Origin: Laguncularia racemosa
Taxonomy: Eukaryota; Streptophyta; Magnoliopsida; Myrtales; Combretaceae
Length of the DNA: 64,000 nt
Assembly: GCA_037954665.1 (NCBI GenBank)
Contig: JBBMOL010000118.1
Coordinates: 620,001-684,000 of the forward strand
Direction of reading: 5' to 3'
A model generated the notes under the pieces. The model did no database searches. It was given only the letters and a program-made list of their open reading frames with translations, and was not told where the DNA came from. This document shows positions 13,230-25,246 of this stretch, in pieces (positions within the stretch are counted from its first letter, which is position 1; every line of letters starts with the position of its first letter). A program made the translations under genes and the position numbers.

Positions 13230-14690
13230 TACTGGTTTCCATCCTCACTTACGCTTCTATCATACATACACCAACCTTTCCCACACACCACATGCACACC
13301 AACATACGCACATGCCCCACATATACTTCACACCATCAATACATACTTGCCCACATACTCGACACGTATTACACACCTCCCATATCCATACTCACACACT
13401 CACACCATACATTATCTCATACACCTACTCGCATACTGTATATACACCTTACATCACCAATACACACACCCATATACTTTGCACACACTATATTCACCTT
13501 CCATACATATACACATACACCCTTACACACTACATGGCATCCACGTGTACACACACAAACCGCACTTACCACACACTGTCCATATGCATGTACCCCCCTT
13601 TCACATACACCGCATATCATCTCATACACATACACTTCTCATACATTACACCCTTATATACACACATACCACACACCCACATACACATACCACCCTACAT
13701 CACTTCATACACCTATGCGTATACTCCCAAGCATTACACACTCAGCTCCTCCTTTATATATACAATCACACACCATACATCATCACCAACACACACACAT
13801 CCTGACATATACTACTCACCATCACTTACACCATCTCTAGATACACTACTCACTTTCATTCCCACACACCACATGTCATTCTACACATGCACACATACAC
13901 TCTCAGCTCCTCCTCCTCCCTTTCACATTCACATATCCATTCACGCACACACACACTCATACACACACATTCCGCATACACTACATCACCTCCTCATTTA
14001 CACGCATGCATACACACACATTCCTACACACACATCATACGCATCCTCATACATACACATTCGTATACACATCCTCATTCTTGCACATACACATACACAC
14101 CTTCCTCCACACACATACACTCTCGTACATCTCATACCATCATCCACACATACACATGCATCTTTCTCATCTATGCACACAACCACACACGCACACACGT
14201 ACACAACCTCTATTCGCGTACATCCACACACTCACACACCCCTACTTCCTTCACATGCACACACACATCCTCATGCGCATCTCACCCTCCTTCGCCGCAT
14301 ACACATCATCCTTTACCGCACACCCTTTCAATACACATACGTACATACACACTTGCCTCTCCCTTTCCCCAACATACGTACACACACTCACGGCCTCCAT
14401 CCACACACACCCACACACACTCACATACACCTCTTCCTCGCACGTACACACGCATATGCGGCTACACATCGCCGTGGCTGTTTTCCTTTCCTCCTCATCC
14501 TAACTACCCAACACTGGCAGCAACCAAGCCCCACCTTCCCTTACTTCTTTCTTCTTCCTCCTCGCTATCCAGTAGGCATCACACAACTTTCACCTCCCTC
14601 ACACACACACACACACACACGACCTCTCTCCACGGATGCCTACACACCTTCTTCACGCACACACAAACACACCCTCTCACACCATCTACC
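13230..14690. repeat. G-poor CA/CATA simple-sequence tract, about 1.46 kb
   Basis: Almost continuous irregular CACA, CATA and TACA runs with C, A and T only; G is rare on the plus strand. It is cryptic simple sequence rather than one perfect microsatellite; a pure (CA)n run lies at about 14601-14620. All three plus frames stay open for hundreds of codons because stop codons need G or TAA, giving artefactual His/Thr/Tyr-rich proteins up to 605 codons. Confidence 0.85.
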
Positions 14691-15240
14691 GCCGTTGCTG
14701 TTGCTGTTGAAGGCTGTTCTTGTTACTGCCGTTGCTGTTATTGTTGGAGGTTGTCATCGTCGTCGTTACCACTGCCGTTGTTGTTGCCGTCGGACGTTAC
14801 GGCCGCTACTGCTGCTGGGGTTGTTGTCGATCGTTGCGACCATCACTGCCGTCGGAGTTGTCGTCATCATCGTTGCTTACCATTGTCGAGAAAGCAAACG
14901 CAGCAACACGATGCCAAGTTGCGGTCGTGGACACCATTGCTATTATCGTGGTGGCCGTCGTTGTTGGGGTCGAAGTCGTCGCTGCCATGCACCATTGTCG
15001 TTGTTACTACTGTCGAGGGCTATTGCTATTGCTATGGCCGTGGTTGTCACCATCGCTGTTGCCGTTGGGGTTGCTGTCGTCATCACAATTGCTGATCCGT
15101 TGTTGTTGCCGCCGGAGTTGCTGGGTTAAAGTCGTCACATTTGCTGTCATCGCCACAGTCGCTGTTCATTGTTGCTGCGGTTGTTCTTGTAGCTGAGGTT
15201 ATTGTTCGAGTTGCTGTCGTCATTCCGGTCGTCACGGTCG
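14690..15240. repeat. GTT/GCC/GTC trinucleotide-rich tract
   Basis: Directly follows the CA tract. It is built from imperfect GTTGCTGTT, GCCGTTGCT and GTCGTC words with a three-base rhythm on both strands. Open frames exist but encode only Val/Ala/Leu/Cys or Thr/Ala/Asp strings without domain resemblance. Confidence 0.75.
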
Positions 15241-15412
15241 TGACCGGAAGGAAGAAGAAGAAGAAGAAGGGAAGAAAAGGGAAGAAGATGGCCGGGAGAA
15301 AAAGAAAAGGAAAGAAAAAAGGAAAAGGAAGAAAGAGAAAGAGAGGGAGCAGAGGCCGGTCGGGGGAGAAAAAGGTAAGAAAAGAAAAGAAAGAAAAGAA
15401 AGGGGATGGGAC
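15241..15412. repeat. Purine (GAA/GGAAA) tract
   Basis: About 170 bp of nearly pure purine on the plus strand, with GAAGAAGAAG runs and GGAAAGAAA blocks. It follows the trinucleotide tract and leads into a short TATA-rich stretch (15425-15470). Confidence 0.8.
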
Positions 15413-15504
15413 TCTCTTTTTTTTAACAATTATATATATTTATATGTATATTTATATATTATATTATAATTACATTTTATTTAAAAATACCACTATTTTA
15501 ATAT

Positions 15505-15878
15505 GTGGATGGGTATGTGGATGGTTTTTTTTCATTAATTAGCCTTAGAACTCTATAAATAGGGTATCAAAACTTATGTTGAGGGGATGAATGAATTTTT
15601 CAATTGAAGAGTTATTTCTTACATCTATTCTTTTTTAACAAGCAACCGGGGTTTTAACCTTATGGGTTCAAACTCGGTTTATATTATTGGTTCTTGTCTC
15701 TTATAGGTAATGGGTCAATAATTTCTTTTTTACATATATATATATTACCGGTTCTTGTCTCCATAGACAACAAGTCAGTAATTTATTTATTTTTTATTCA
15801 AAATTGGGATTTGGGCGGTCCAAGAAATTGATTATTTGTTGCTGGGTCTCACAACTCAATTAATGGGATTTCGCATCA
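15505..15878 (+). mobile_element. 5'-truncated LTR of the 736-bp family
   Basis: Matches the 3' half of the complete solo LTR at 56169-56904 in the opposite orientation: same TATAAATAGGG box (about 15553), same internal blocks, and the same end CATCA at 15878. Similarity begins near 15505, next to the TATA-rich edge of the simple-sequence block, so roughly the first 340 bp are missing. No target duplication. Confidence 0.75.
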
Positions 15879-16487
15879 ACCTTTAAAAATTATATCTTTA
15901 ATAATTTATTACAAAATTTTACGTCTAGATTAATTTGATTATTCCGAAGATAAATATTTATTCTAAATTTGAATTTGAATTTCTTAGATTTATAATTTAA
16001 ATTAATTTCATTATTTAACCTAATATTGTTTAAAAATTATGTTTCGAGAATTTATTCTTTTAATTTAATTTACCCAAACTAAAGTTAAAATTTTCAATTA
16101 TTTTCATTTATTTATTTATATATCTATATTCAGATATTTTCAAGTACGTCACTTCCTAAATTTATTCGGTAATATATTTTATAAAATTCAATTTATCACA
16201 TTCGTTATCTTATCTTCCTTACGAAAGTCACATATAGAATAAAATAATATTTATTATTCTATTTATTTTTTGTAATTGTTTATATAATTTTTTTGAAATT
16301 TTGCAGACTTCACAAAAATGGTGGTAAACATTTAGAAAATATATATTAAAAAAGAGTATTAAATATTACTTATTAAATTCTTTCTCTTATTTGATTTTCA
16401 TCAAGTAATTTATTATTTTTTTATTTTGTATTTTTGCTTATTGATTATTATAAAAAAAAACTATAATAACCTTCACTATTATAAATG
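15879..16487. other. No recognisable feature
   Basis: Very AT-rich DNA between the truncated LTR and MULE-1. Nothing supportable. Confidence 0.45.
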
Positions 16488-16762
16488 AGATATGTGTCAA
16501 TTTGCCCTATTAGGGCAAACTATTTCCTAAAAATCGATTATGAAAAAAGTATTTTTGGGAATATTGTTATGAAATCACAGGTTGAGACTACGATTTCAAA
16601 ATGTGAAGAAATTGCATGTCCAACCTATGATTTTAGTCATGGGTAAATATCATGTTGGCACTATGATTTACCCTTAAATAATACGGTGTGTTTTTTGATA
16701 AATTGCAGTGCTAATCTGCGATTTACCCATAATTGAAATCGCAATCCCAACCTGTGATATGT
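16488..16762 (+). repeat. Left terminal inverted repeat of MULE-1
   Basis: Inverted match to 22870-25246 with the LTR removed. It contains recurring GCGATTT / CAACCTATGATTT words, i.e. short internal repeats within the inverted repeat. Confidence 0.7.
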
Positions 16763-17299
16763 TTGTAAAAGGAACTCACAGTCCCAAATTGCGATTTCAC
16801 TAGAAGTTGTATTTTAGCATGCGATTTCTGCAAAAGACGCATATTCAACATGCGATTTTTATTGAATTTCGTGACACTTATTTCCCTATTCCTTGAATTT
16901 AGGATTTAGTGAAACCAGTGAAAATAAATGATCTAATTGTAAAAATATTTCAAACCTTAATAATTTTTTAAATCCAAATTCTATATGATACTAAGAACCT
17001 GTTAAAAGGATAAACTTATAACAATTATGAAATTCATCATAACATAAATCAATTGGAGAAATTAAATGATTTTATCAAGTCTTTCAAATTGTACAAGAAA
17101 AATTACATATCTAAAGCAAATAAGGTTAGAAGTATATATACATTTCAAGAAAATGAAAAAAGTAATGCATAATTACATAGCCAAGTATATATATATAATC
17201 CCTTTTGCCAACGTTCCTTCTCATAATATCTCTATACAATTTGTGCTGAACTCTCTCCAATCTGAAAAAGAGCTGCTAGGTTCTTTGACATTGGGATAG

Positions 17300-19140
17300 G
17301 TCCGGGTTTAGAATGGTGGCTCATCTCATAAAATATATCAAGTGTCTACCTGCCTGGCTCTCTCTTCCATATCCTGTGTACCTAAATGTCTTTCCTTCTA
17401 AGGAGTGGGTAGAGTAAGTGTAGATGTATATGGTAGGTGGACATCGACTATGTAAAACTCCATAGAATCGACGCTAAAGGTAGGATCATCATAATATGGC
17501 ACCTGTAAGTAGTGAGTAGGTAAGGTATCTACAAGAGGGTTAGGAGACTAATCTTACATTGCCTGCTAACGACGACCCCTAGCATAAGCCTGTCTTCTCC
17601 CCTGGGTCGCATCAGGTAGAGGCATTTCCTAATGGTGCTCCTGATGATCTTGAGGGAATAATATAATACCACCATGACCACGGAGGAGATGCCTCCCAAT
17701 AGATGTTACGACCTAAGACTCTTTTAGAAAATTCACTACCTTAATGCAAGTGAAGTAATCCGACTATATGGAAAATCAAGTATGTTAATAATACAATATA
17801 GAAAACTTAAAAGTATGATGATATGGTTAAAGCGACTAACTAGGGCATCATCAAGCATCACTTTGATCTAGCCAATGTACTGTCATGTGACACTATGGTA
17901 CCATGGGTAATATGTAGGATCCACCCCACCTAGCCATATGGCGTCGAACTCTAACTGAATGATAGAGAATTGACATTGCTCCCATTACTGGATATAGATC
18001 ACATGTCTCCTCCTCTAATCCTCATCAATTTTCCTTCTAAGATTGATCTTATGGAGGGATGGAGACGTATCACACTGTTGTGGAATCCTTTGGATCCCAT
18101 TGAATTGCCTCATCATCCAATTAGGTTGGTGCCACTCACAATATAGAAGCAAATTAGAGGCACCTTGGAATACCAAATGTCACTCCCTTCTTAATTGGAA
18201 GGGGGAAGTTGCTCTAGGAGCTCATATGTGTATGATATCCAACAAATCTACAAAAAAATCAAGTTATTTATTGAACAATAGACAAGTAAAGTAAAAAATA
18301 TTAAATTAAGTAATGTACAATACCTGCTTGGGTGTTTGTTGATCCAAAGCATCTTGGTACTGGGCAAAGACATGAGTAGCCACGTGTGTGATGTCAAACA
18401 TAACATGCCAGCAACAAGTTAAAGGAGTATCATGGGGAACATAGACCTAGCATCGAGTTAGGGCAATGTGTGGAAATCTATCTTAAGCCTAGATCTATAG
18501 AAGAATCATAGCTCCTCCAATCTCCTGCATGGATGCGTCAACTGCATGATATAGAAATCTATACGGCTAGGCTAAGCATGCTATTTCCTAACTGTACTGC
18601 CCTACCACTTGACAATCCTCTAGAAGTGAGAAAAAATCAAGTAGACTAGGCTAGGAGATTTATCTGCAAAGAAGAGTCCACCCATAAGCTAGAGGATGTA
18701 TGCCTGTGCATACTAGATGATGGATAACTTACCTACGTTGTCTGGTAAGGTCCCAAAAGAATTCTTTAACCATGACATCTTTGGTTGTCCCTCGAAGGTA
18801 TCACGAGGGTTAAGCCTAACTTTGAGAAGGCACTCACACTCATCTCCCTAGTGTAAGCTGGTGACACTAGTGATTACATGCTCGTCAATGGGCAAGCCCA
18901 ACTCCATCGTCACATCCTGTAAGGTGACCGTTAACTCCCCATATGATGTGAAAGGCGTGTGTCTTTGGTCTCCACCTCTCCACAAGAGCTACAATGAAGT
19001 GTTAGTACAACTGTATAAACGTAAGCTAAGATACCCCATAAAAGCCAACCTACTGCAAATATGGCATAAGGCGTTAGCCAAAGTGCAATCTCTCCTTTGG
19101 AGTCATTAAAGAGGCCTCCCATCTACAAAACACTAACCAA
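17300..19140 (-). pseudogene. Plant mobile domain (PMD, aminotransferase-like) pseudogene in MULE-1
   Basis: The minus strand at about 18860-18960 reads GELTVTLQDVTMELGLPID, the signature of the PMD family. Further on (about 18440-18780) come YAQAYIL, a LMGGLFFADKS block and a later FHTLP block, in the order seen in PMD proteins. Stops and frame changes occur throughout, so it is not translatable as one protein. PMD proteins are plant nuclear proteins found both in host genes linked to transposon silencing and inside MULEs and retroelements. Here it lies downstream of, and on the same strand as, the transposase. Its exact ends are not defined. Confidence 0.65.
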
Positions 19141-19439
19141 GCATCTTCTTGAAAATGAAGCAAATTTAGTATGAATGGTATAACTCATTAGTATGCAATG
19201 TAATGAAAGTGGAAACTAATAATATACGTGTCCCCTCTAGATAGCCTTTGAGTGATGAGTATCCTGCAGTGTGAGGAGCGACCTATCTACTAGGCCTGGA
19301 TCCATTTACATAAGAGACAATAAAGAGTTAGGCATTTTTGAAATTATACAACAATTTTTAATTTTTTCTTTTCAACTAACAATAAAAAAGCTATGCATGA
19401 TTTGTCACTAAAAATAACAATTGCTAGCAAACATGAATC

Positions 19440-22071
19440 TTGTTGCCCCCTTCATTCGAGGCAGCTTCTTCTATTATGGCCCTCTTTTCAACAAAAACCA
19501 CAAGCATTCTGTGATGATGGCTCCCTAAGCTCCATCTCATTGTGGTACCACTTTAATCGACGCTTACCTTTGCCTTGAGTAAGACCTATCTCCATATGGG
19601 TGCTACACATTTAACCACCTACTGCTATCCCTAGTAGGAGTGAAGCTAGTATGGTATACAAGGGTTTGGTATGTTTAATAATACCACTTGGCCTAATGTT
19701 GTATACCATCCACATGAATATATGACATAACAACAAAAGCATGTGAATAAGGAATTTTATATGTTTATCATCTGTTACATGTGCATTCATTTATTAGTAG
19801 ATTTATGGTGTGACTATTGCTATCTGCAATCCCATGTCCTACTCTTCTAGCACTTATGATAACCTCAAAAACTGCACTCCCTCTATCAAAACTAGCAACT
19901 TAACACCATTTTTTAATTTTCTCAATGGCCCATGGTGTAAACATATCCCCCTTTACAAATGCTTCACTAACCTTATCACGCTTTTGTTCCCAATATCTAA
20001 TGCAATTATAGAAGATTTTCATAACCAACGTTGACATAGGTAAACACCTTACATCCTTCAACATAGTGTTGTAGCCCTTACAGAAGTTAGTGGTTATGAA
20101 CCCATATTTAAAGCCCCCATCATATGCTTGAGTCAATCTTTCTCTAGGGATGCGAGCGGAGTAGTTAGGTGTAGCTTCATTTCTTTTCCTCAACTCTTCC
20201 ATGTAAAATTCATACTTTTTTTCCTACACCTAAAAACTTGTTGCCATGATAAGTTTTTTAAGTGGAGCATTGTTGAATTTAAATTAAAGTTACTAGCCAT
20301 GTGACAAATGTAGAACCGATAATGTGTAAAGGGGATGGGGTTGCCATCCAACATCGAGGTGCTTAACTGTCTCTATTATCTATACATATCAATCAGATTT
20401 TAGACATATAGTTTCCCTGTCATGACGATTGCCAATAACTTGTTCCTTTAACAACATTAAAAACTATGATCAGGAGGTGAATGATTCTTTATCCACCAAT
20501 GTAAATGATAAATGAAATATGTGGTTAACACTGTCCATGCCACATGCGATGAGTAGTTTGTGGTCGTATTTCCCATAATAGAAGGTTCTGTCGATGCTTA
20601 CAACTAGCCTTTAGTATTAGAATGCCTTGACGCATAGCCCAAATGTCCAAAACACTCTTCGGAAGATCACTTCTCCTTCTTTCATGGTTGGCTAACCTTG
20701 TCACTCAACATGTGTACCTAGGTTACTAATCTAGATAGCATTTAATAGTTTAGGCAACTTTATGTATGAATTATCCTAACCCCCGTATATAGTTTCGATT
20801 ACACGCCTTTTACCATCCTATACCGATCTCCTTGTCACTAGATACCCAAATGTGTTGTACATATTTTGCTTCAGCACATATAGATACCTTTATATCAGGT
20901 TCATTCCTTACTTGACTCAAGAAGCAACGTGCCATAAAGCTTAAGGCTAACTAGGGATGGTCTTTATTTAATAAGGGATTGATACATGTGTGTGGCCCTT
21001 TAACAATAGTAATTACAAAATCTTTGTCCATCCATTTTTGGCATGCATGAAGTCGCCATCTGCATCCCTTATCCCTCTTAGTGTAGACAACATGCCATAC
21101 CTTCCTATCAGACTCGTCTACACAATAATTGTGGTGACTCGTTCTATGGTATGCCTTCACTACGTATATTAAATCAAACTTCAAGGCAAACCACATTCCT
21201 TTCCTTAACTTATCACTAAAGTTCAAGTCATCTAAAGATAGAGCATTCTCTTCAAATGTTATGTAACCATCAACGCCATCCTTCCTATTAAAGAACGGAA
21301 TAACATGCTTGAAGGACGGAGTTATGAGATCCACCATTAGAGAGTTAGACACAACAATGTGTACAATGGCAACCTTTAGGGACACTAGAGGTAGGGGATC
21401 ATCAGATGTGTCAAATTGAATATTCATGCAAGGCCCATTAGTTTTATCCTCCTCATTTACCGCTTCTTCTTCAGAATCAATAGATACTTCATTATCAGCC
21501 TCTTCGATCTCCCTCCCAAGCGCATCTCCAATGGGTAAATCTATGTCATTGTCTTCTCTATAATTCTTTAGAAAATTATCAGTTTGTTCAAGTGATGTCA
21601 CAACATTCATGCACTCTTGACCCTATGTAGGGGGGGAGGCATTATAGTCTAACCACTTATGTTTTCACATTGAGTGAGGACATTATGACTTAATTTAACG
21701 AAAAGCTCCTAGATGAACAATGGACCCGTAGCTTGAGCAAATTTCACAAGAGCTTCCACAGCATCATCATTTGTGATTGGCATCAAAGAATATTATGGTT
21801 GGACATAATTAGAGTTAAAAATTGTTGGCTGTCTGTGGAACACCTCCACTTAGAGGGAGATAGGATCAATTTTAATTACTGCACATACATTGAACAATAA
21901 TTTTATGAACCCTACATCTTTCATTACTTTAATTTTCTTAATAGGTTGATTCTCATAATATGGTTCGTTTTCACCATACATGATATTCCCAAGGGCAAAT
22001 ATCGCGAATCTCACAAACTTTGCTGTCTCCACAAAATTGAGTTGAATTCTCCAAGATAGGGCAAATTCCAC
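19440..22071 (-). pseudogene. Mutator-like (MuDR/MULE) transposase pseudogene, MULE-1
   Basis: Minus strand, N to C. An N-terminal segment at 22071-21850 (FALGNIMYGENEPYY, basic IKKIK) is shared with MULE-2. Next come an acidic linker and a MuDR-type DNA-binding domain in an open frame (21610-20951) ending CRWRLHACQKWMDKDF..HTC. The first catalytic Asp region is VVSIDRTFYYGKY at about 20630-20575. A later open block (20202-19900) has YGFITTNFCKGYN, where related transposases carry Glu in T-T-N-x-x-E; here it is Lys. Next is a decayed SWIM-type block (NECTC..KIPYSHA) near 19800. A final zinc knuckle CGFC-x4-H-x4-C near 19520-19480 is interrupted by a stop. Frameshifts and stops make it non-functional. 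Confidence 0.75.
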
Positions 22072-22515
22072 AAAATTAGGGAACAGTTATCAAAACTGGG
22101 GAAAATTGTACAAATAAGGGCAATTTTATTAAAACTAGGGCAAATCTTACAAATTTGGGCAATTTTGATAAAATTGAGGCAAATTCTACAAATTAGAGCA
22201 AATTCTATAAATTAGGACAAATTTACTAAAATTGGGGCAAATTCTACGAATAAGAAATTTTTTAATAAAATTGCGGCAAATCCTACAAATTTAGGCAAAT
22301 TTAATAAATCTGGAGTAAATTCTACGAATTAGGGCAATTTTAATAAAATTGGACCAAGGGCGAATTTAATATAATTGGGGCAAATTCCACAAATTAGTAC
22401 AAGTTTACTAAAATTGGGGTGGATTTTATGAATTAGAGCAAATCCTACCAGTTAGGCCAAATTTAATTAAATTTGGGCAAATCCTACAAATTAAAGCAAA
22501 TCCTACAACTTCTTT
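22020..22515. repeat. Degenerate minisatellite (about 42-bp unit) in MULE-1
   Basis: About ten irregular copies of a unit made of two half-units, GGGCAAATTCTACAAATTA and GGGCAATTTTAATAAAATT. It lies upstream (minus strand) of the transposase N-terminal segment and inside the right terminal repeat. Confidence 0.7.
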
Positions 22516-23346
22516 GCTAGTTGGTATCGAATAATGTAAAATATCAAGTACACTTTCAATCTTAACTTTTATCTATTACAAAATCAACAATAACACATTA
22601 TTTCATAGAGAGAAACAATAATAGAGTGTACAATAATTAAATCCATTCTATTAAATTTACAATAAATTTTTACACGAAATAAGTGATACTTGAATAAAAA
22701 TCAAAATCGTGAGTTAGAGTTGTGTAACTATAATTTCTATGTCTAAAATTGTGTTTTCTAGATGTGTTTTTGAGACTAAGTAGAGAGAAATGGGGAAGAA
22801 ATCTCATTAATTCTATTGGAAAATGACATTCTGTGTCCACACATGGATTTATATGGTGCTTAACTGAATCTTTGGTTGGAATTGCGATTTTAGTCACAAA
22901 TAAATTTTAGGTTGACATTACAATTTATCCCAAAATGCACTAGATCATTATAATTTACCCTTAAGTTAATATGCGATTTATTAAAAAATGCACTGTATTA
23001 AACTGTGATTTACCATCATGATTAAAATTGTAGGTTGAATATGTGAATTCTTCATGTAAACACCCCATTTTTACCCTAGGAATGAGTAATAATCAATAAT
23101 AATCGATTTTCAATTTTTTCCAATTTTTCCCAATTTTTCCAATTTCGCAAAAATAATGGAAAATATTCAAAAAATTAAAAATAAATAGGAAAACACATCA
23201 ATTTTGAAAAATGATTTCAGAAATAGTAATAATAAGAGATGAATAATTTTTTAAAATTTTTGAAATTTCAAAAAATACAAAAAATGAAAAAAAAATCGCA
23301 TTGCATATATGCAATTTGCGATATAAAGAAAATCGGGAAATTGGGC

Positions 23347-23411
23347 CAGCTCAGCTGGTTCGTGCGTGCGTATGGGGAACGTGTGGAGGCAGGAGGTCGC
23401 GAGTTCGAATC
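23347..23411 (+). other. tRNA-like A/B-box block inside the solo LTR
   Basis: CAGCTCAGCTGG (23347-23358, one mismatch to the A box) and GTTCGAATC (23403-23411, perfect B box) lie 44 bp apart, in the LTR sense. Present at the same place in the copy at 1637-1702, so it was part of the LTR before both copies inserted. Confidence 0.6.
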
Positions 23412-23756
23412 TTTCCCCCGAGCATTCGATGCAAATTTTTTTGCCTTTCGCCTGGAGTTGCCACGTGGCAGCGTTCGATTGGCCGAAAGAAGTCACGCGT
23501 GTCGCGCGTGATCGTCTTCTTCACCCGGACAGACGCGAGAAGAAGCCGGAGCAAGTCCGATGAAGGTGGAATCGATCATTTTTTTTCAAAATCTTCTAGA
23601 TTACTATCAAGATAAAGCCGAATCCATAAGATAAATCAAAGAAAAACAAGAGATCAACATCAAATCGCCGGGATAAAATCAAATCTAAAAACGGAAGAAA
23701 TTCGGATTTATCCAAATCGGCCGATTTGAGCTTATCCAAGAGGGTTTCCGAACGCC

Positions 23757-23765
23757 TATAAATAG
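23757..23765 (+). promoter_or_regulatory. LTR TATA box
   Basis: TATAAATAG followed by a purine-rich leader; conserved in the copy at 1286-1294 (minus). Expected RNA polymerase II promoter of the LTR. Confidence 0.6.
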
Positions 23766-25246
23766 AGGAGGAAGGAAGGAAGCAAGAGGACATATGAGAA
23801 TTGAGAGAAAGTGAGAAAAGAGTGCAAATCGGAGAGCATCAGAGAAGGACCCAAAACCGCGACCACCGACCGGTGTTGAACTACCACCAGGAGGCGATCT
23901 GGGAGTGAACCACCACCACCATTGGATTCGGCACCCTTGAGAAGCTAGGATTCGACACCTCACCCGCTGCAAAAGGCTGTTGGAACGCCGTGATCGAGCA
24001 ACCTCTGCCGCCGTGTCTGACTGATCCGACCCGACCCGATTCGACCCGACCCGCGCACCTACCCGGATCCAGGTAAGTCGGATTTTTCGGATTTTTTTAT
24101 TTAATTTACTTATTTTGTTTATTTATTTATTCCGAATTGATTTATTATTTGTCATTTATTTAGCTATTTATTTATTTGTTTTTAATAAATAGGAAAATAT
24201 AGAAATTAGATTTTTCTAGAATTTAATAATGTAGAAAAATAATAAATAAGAAAAAATAAGATAGAAAAAAAAAATAAAATGTAGAAAAATAATAAAAAAT
24301 ATTAGGAAAATAATAATAAAACTTTAGATTTCAAAATAGGATAGATATTAACTTAGGATAAATTTTTTAATAAAAATTCACAAAAATTATACAAAAATCA
24401 ATAAAAATCATAAAAATAATAAAAAACTACAAAAATAAAAAAAATCATAAGAATCACAAAAATCGTGAAGATTCAAAAAAAAAAAAATGAGTTTTAGAAC
24501 TTAGAAAAATCATTTTTCTTAAAATAAATCCAAAATTGATGTTTTTCCTTAAAAATCATTTTCAAAAATCAGATTAAAGCTTAGGCTTAGAATTTTTTAG
24601 AAAAATCCCAAAAATGATAAAAAACATAAATCAAAAGAGATTTCAAAATTAAAATTCACAAACAAACTTAAAGTTTTCAGAAAAGCGAACTACGACTTGT
24701 TTGATCCTGAGTAGCAGGTACGTAGGCACCCATCCGGGTCAACCCATAAAATAAATGAAAAATCGTTTTCTTATAATAATTCAAAACATAATAAAAATTA
24801 ACAGAAACACAATAAAACACATTTCTAAATAGGAACAATTTTAGGAGATTAGGGGGTAACCGTAAAGGTTTTAATAGGTTAGCCTCCGGACTTAGAAACT
24901 CTGGTTTTCCCTTTTCCTCTTTTCACAAAAATGGGAAGAGGAAAATAACGACGACTAGTAGTCTAAATTAAGACTAATCCACTCCTTTAGTCTTAATTCA
25001 ATTTTTCCCAACAACAGTTGGGTGGCGACTCCAAAAATCAAACGAAATTCCTAACTCAAGTCGAGGATCTACATTAGATGAGCATAGGGTCTGGTCTAAA
25101 TCGGATTAGGAATGGGAATGCAAAAAAATTAGACTCGACACTTCATATTTTGAAATTGCAATCTCAATTTGCAATGCTCTCGAAAATACTTTTTCCACAC
25201 TGTTTTTAAGGAAATAGTATGTCCCGTGGGCAAACGACACATTTCT

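Larger units (their letters stand above)
23055..25140 (+). mobile_element. Complete solo LTR (2086 bp) nested in MULE-1
   Basis: Starts TGTAAACACC and ends AGACTCGACA, with the 5-bp direct repeat CTTCA on both sides (23050-23054 and 25141-25145). There is no internal region, so this is a solo LTR left by LTR-LTR recombination. Features: a tRNA-like block with A box (23347-23358) and B box (23403-23411), TATAAATAG at 23757-23765, a GC-rich leader, and a perfect splice donor CAG/GTAAGT at 24070-24078 followed by a long AT-rich stretch. Related to the inverted LTR at 1-1982. Confidence 0.9.
16488..25246 (-). mobile_element. MULE-1: defective Mutator-like element with PMD gene and nested solo LTR
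   Basis: Terminal inverted repeats: the left end (16488 on, AGATATGTGTC then TTTGCCC and ACTATTTCCT) matches the complement of the right end (25246 back, AGAAATGTGTC then TTTGCCC and ACTATTTCCT), and similarity extends inward about 270 bp. Inside, all on the minus strand, are a Mutator-type transposase (about 19440-22071) and a PMD gene (about 17300-19140), both broken. A 2086-bp solo LTR with its own target duplication sits inside the right inverted repeat; without it the element is about 6.7 kb. I found no convincing 9-11 bp target duplication, so the outermost bases are approximate. Confidence 0.78.
22870..25246 (-). repeat. Right terminal inverted repeat of MULE-1, split by the solo LTR
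   Basis: The two pieces (about 22870-23054 and 25146-25246) join, after removing the LTR and one CTTCA, into a continuous counterpart of the left inverted repeat: the left copy reads TGTGAAGAAATTGCAT where the right copy reads TATGAAG/AATTCACAT. Confidence 0.7.

Noticed and set aside
13312..15129. 605-codon open frame and overlapping 402- and 214-codon frames
   Set aside because: All plus frames are open because the CA/CATA tract rarely forms stop codons; the products are low-complexity His/Thr/Tyr strings with no domain, start context or homologous pattern.
1982..23055. LTRs at 1-1982 and 23055-25140 as the two LTRs of one element
   Set aside because: They are in opposite orientation, have clearly diverged, and the second has its own CTTCA target duplication on both sides.
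23347..23411. Functional tRNA gene
   Set aside because: A and B boxes are present but cloverleaf stems and anticodon arm cannot be drawn, and the block lies at the same place in two LTR copies.
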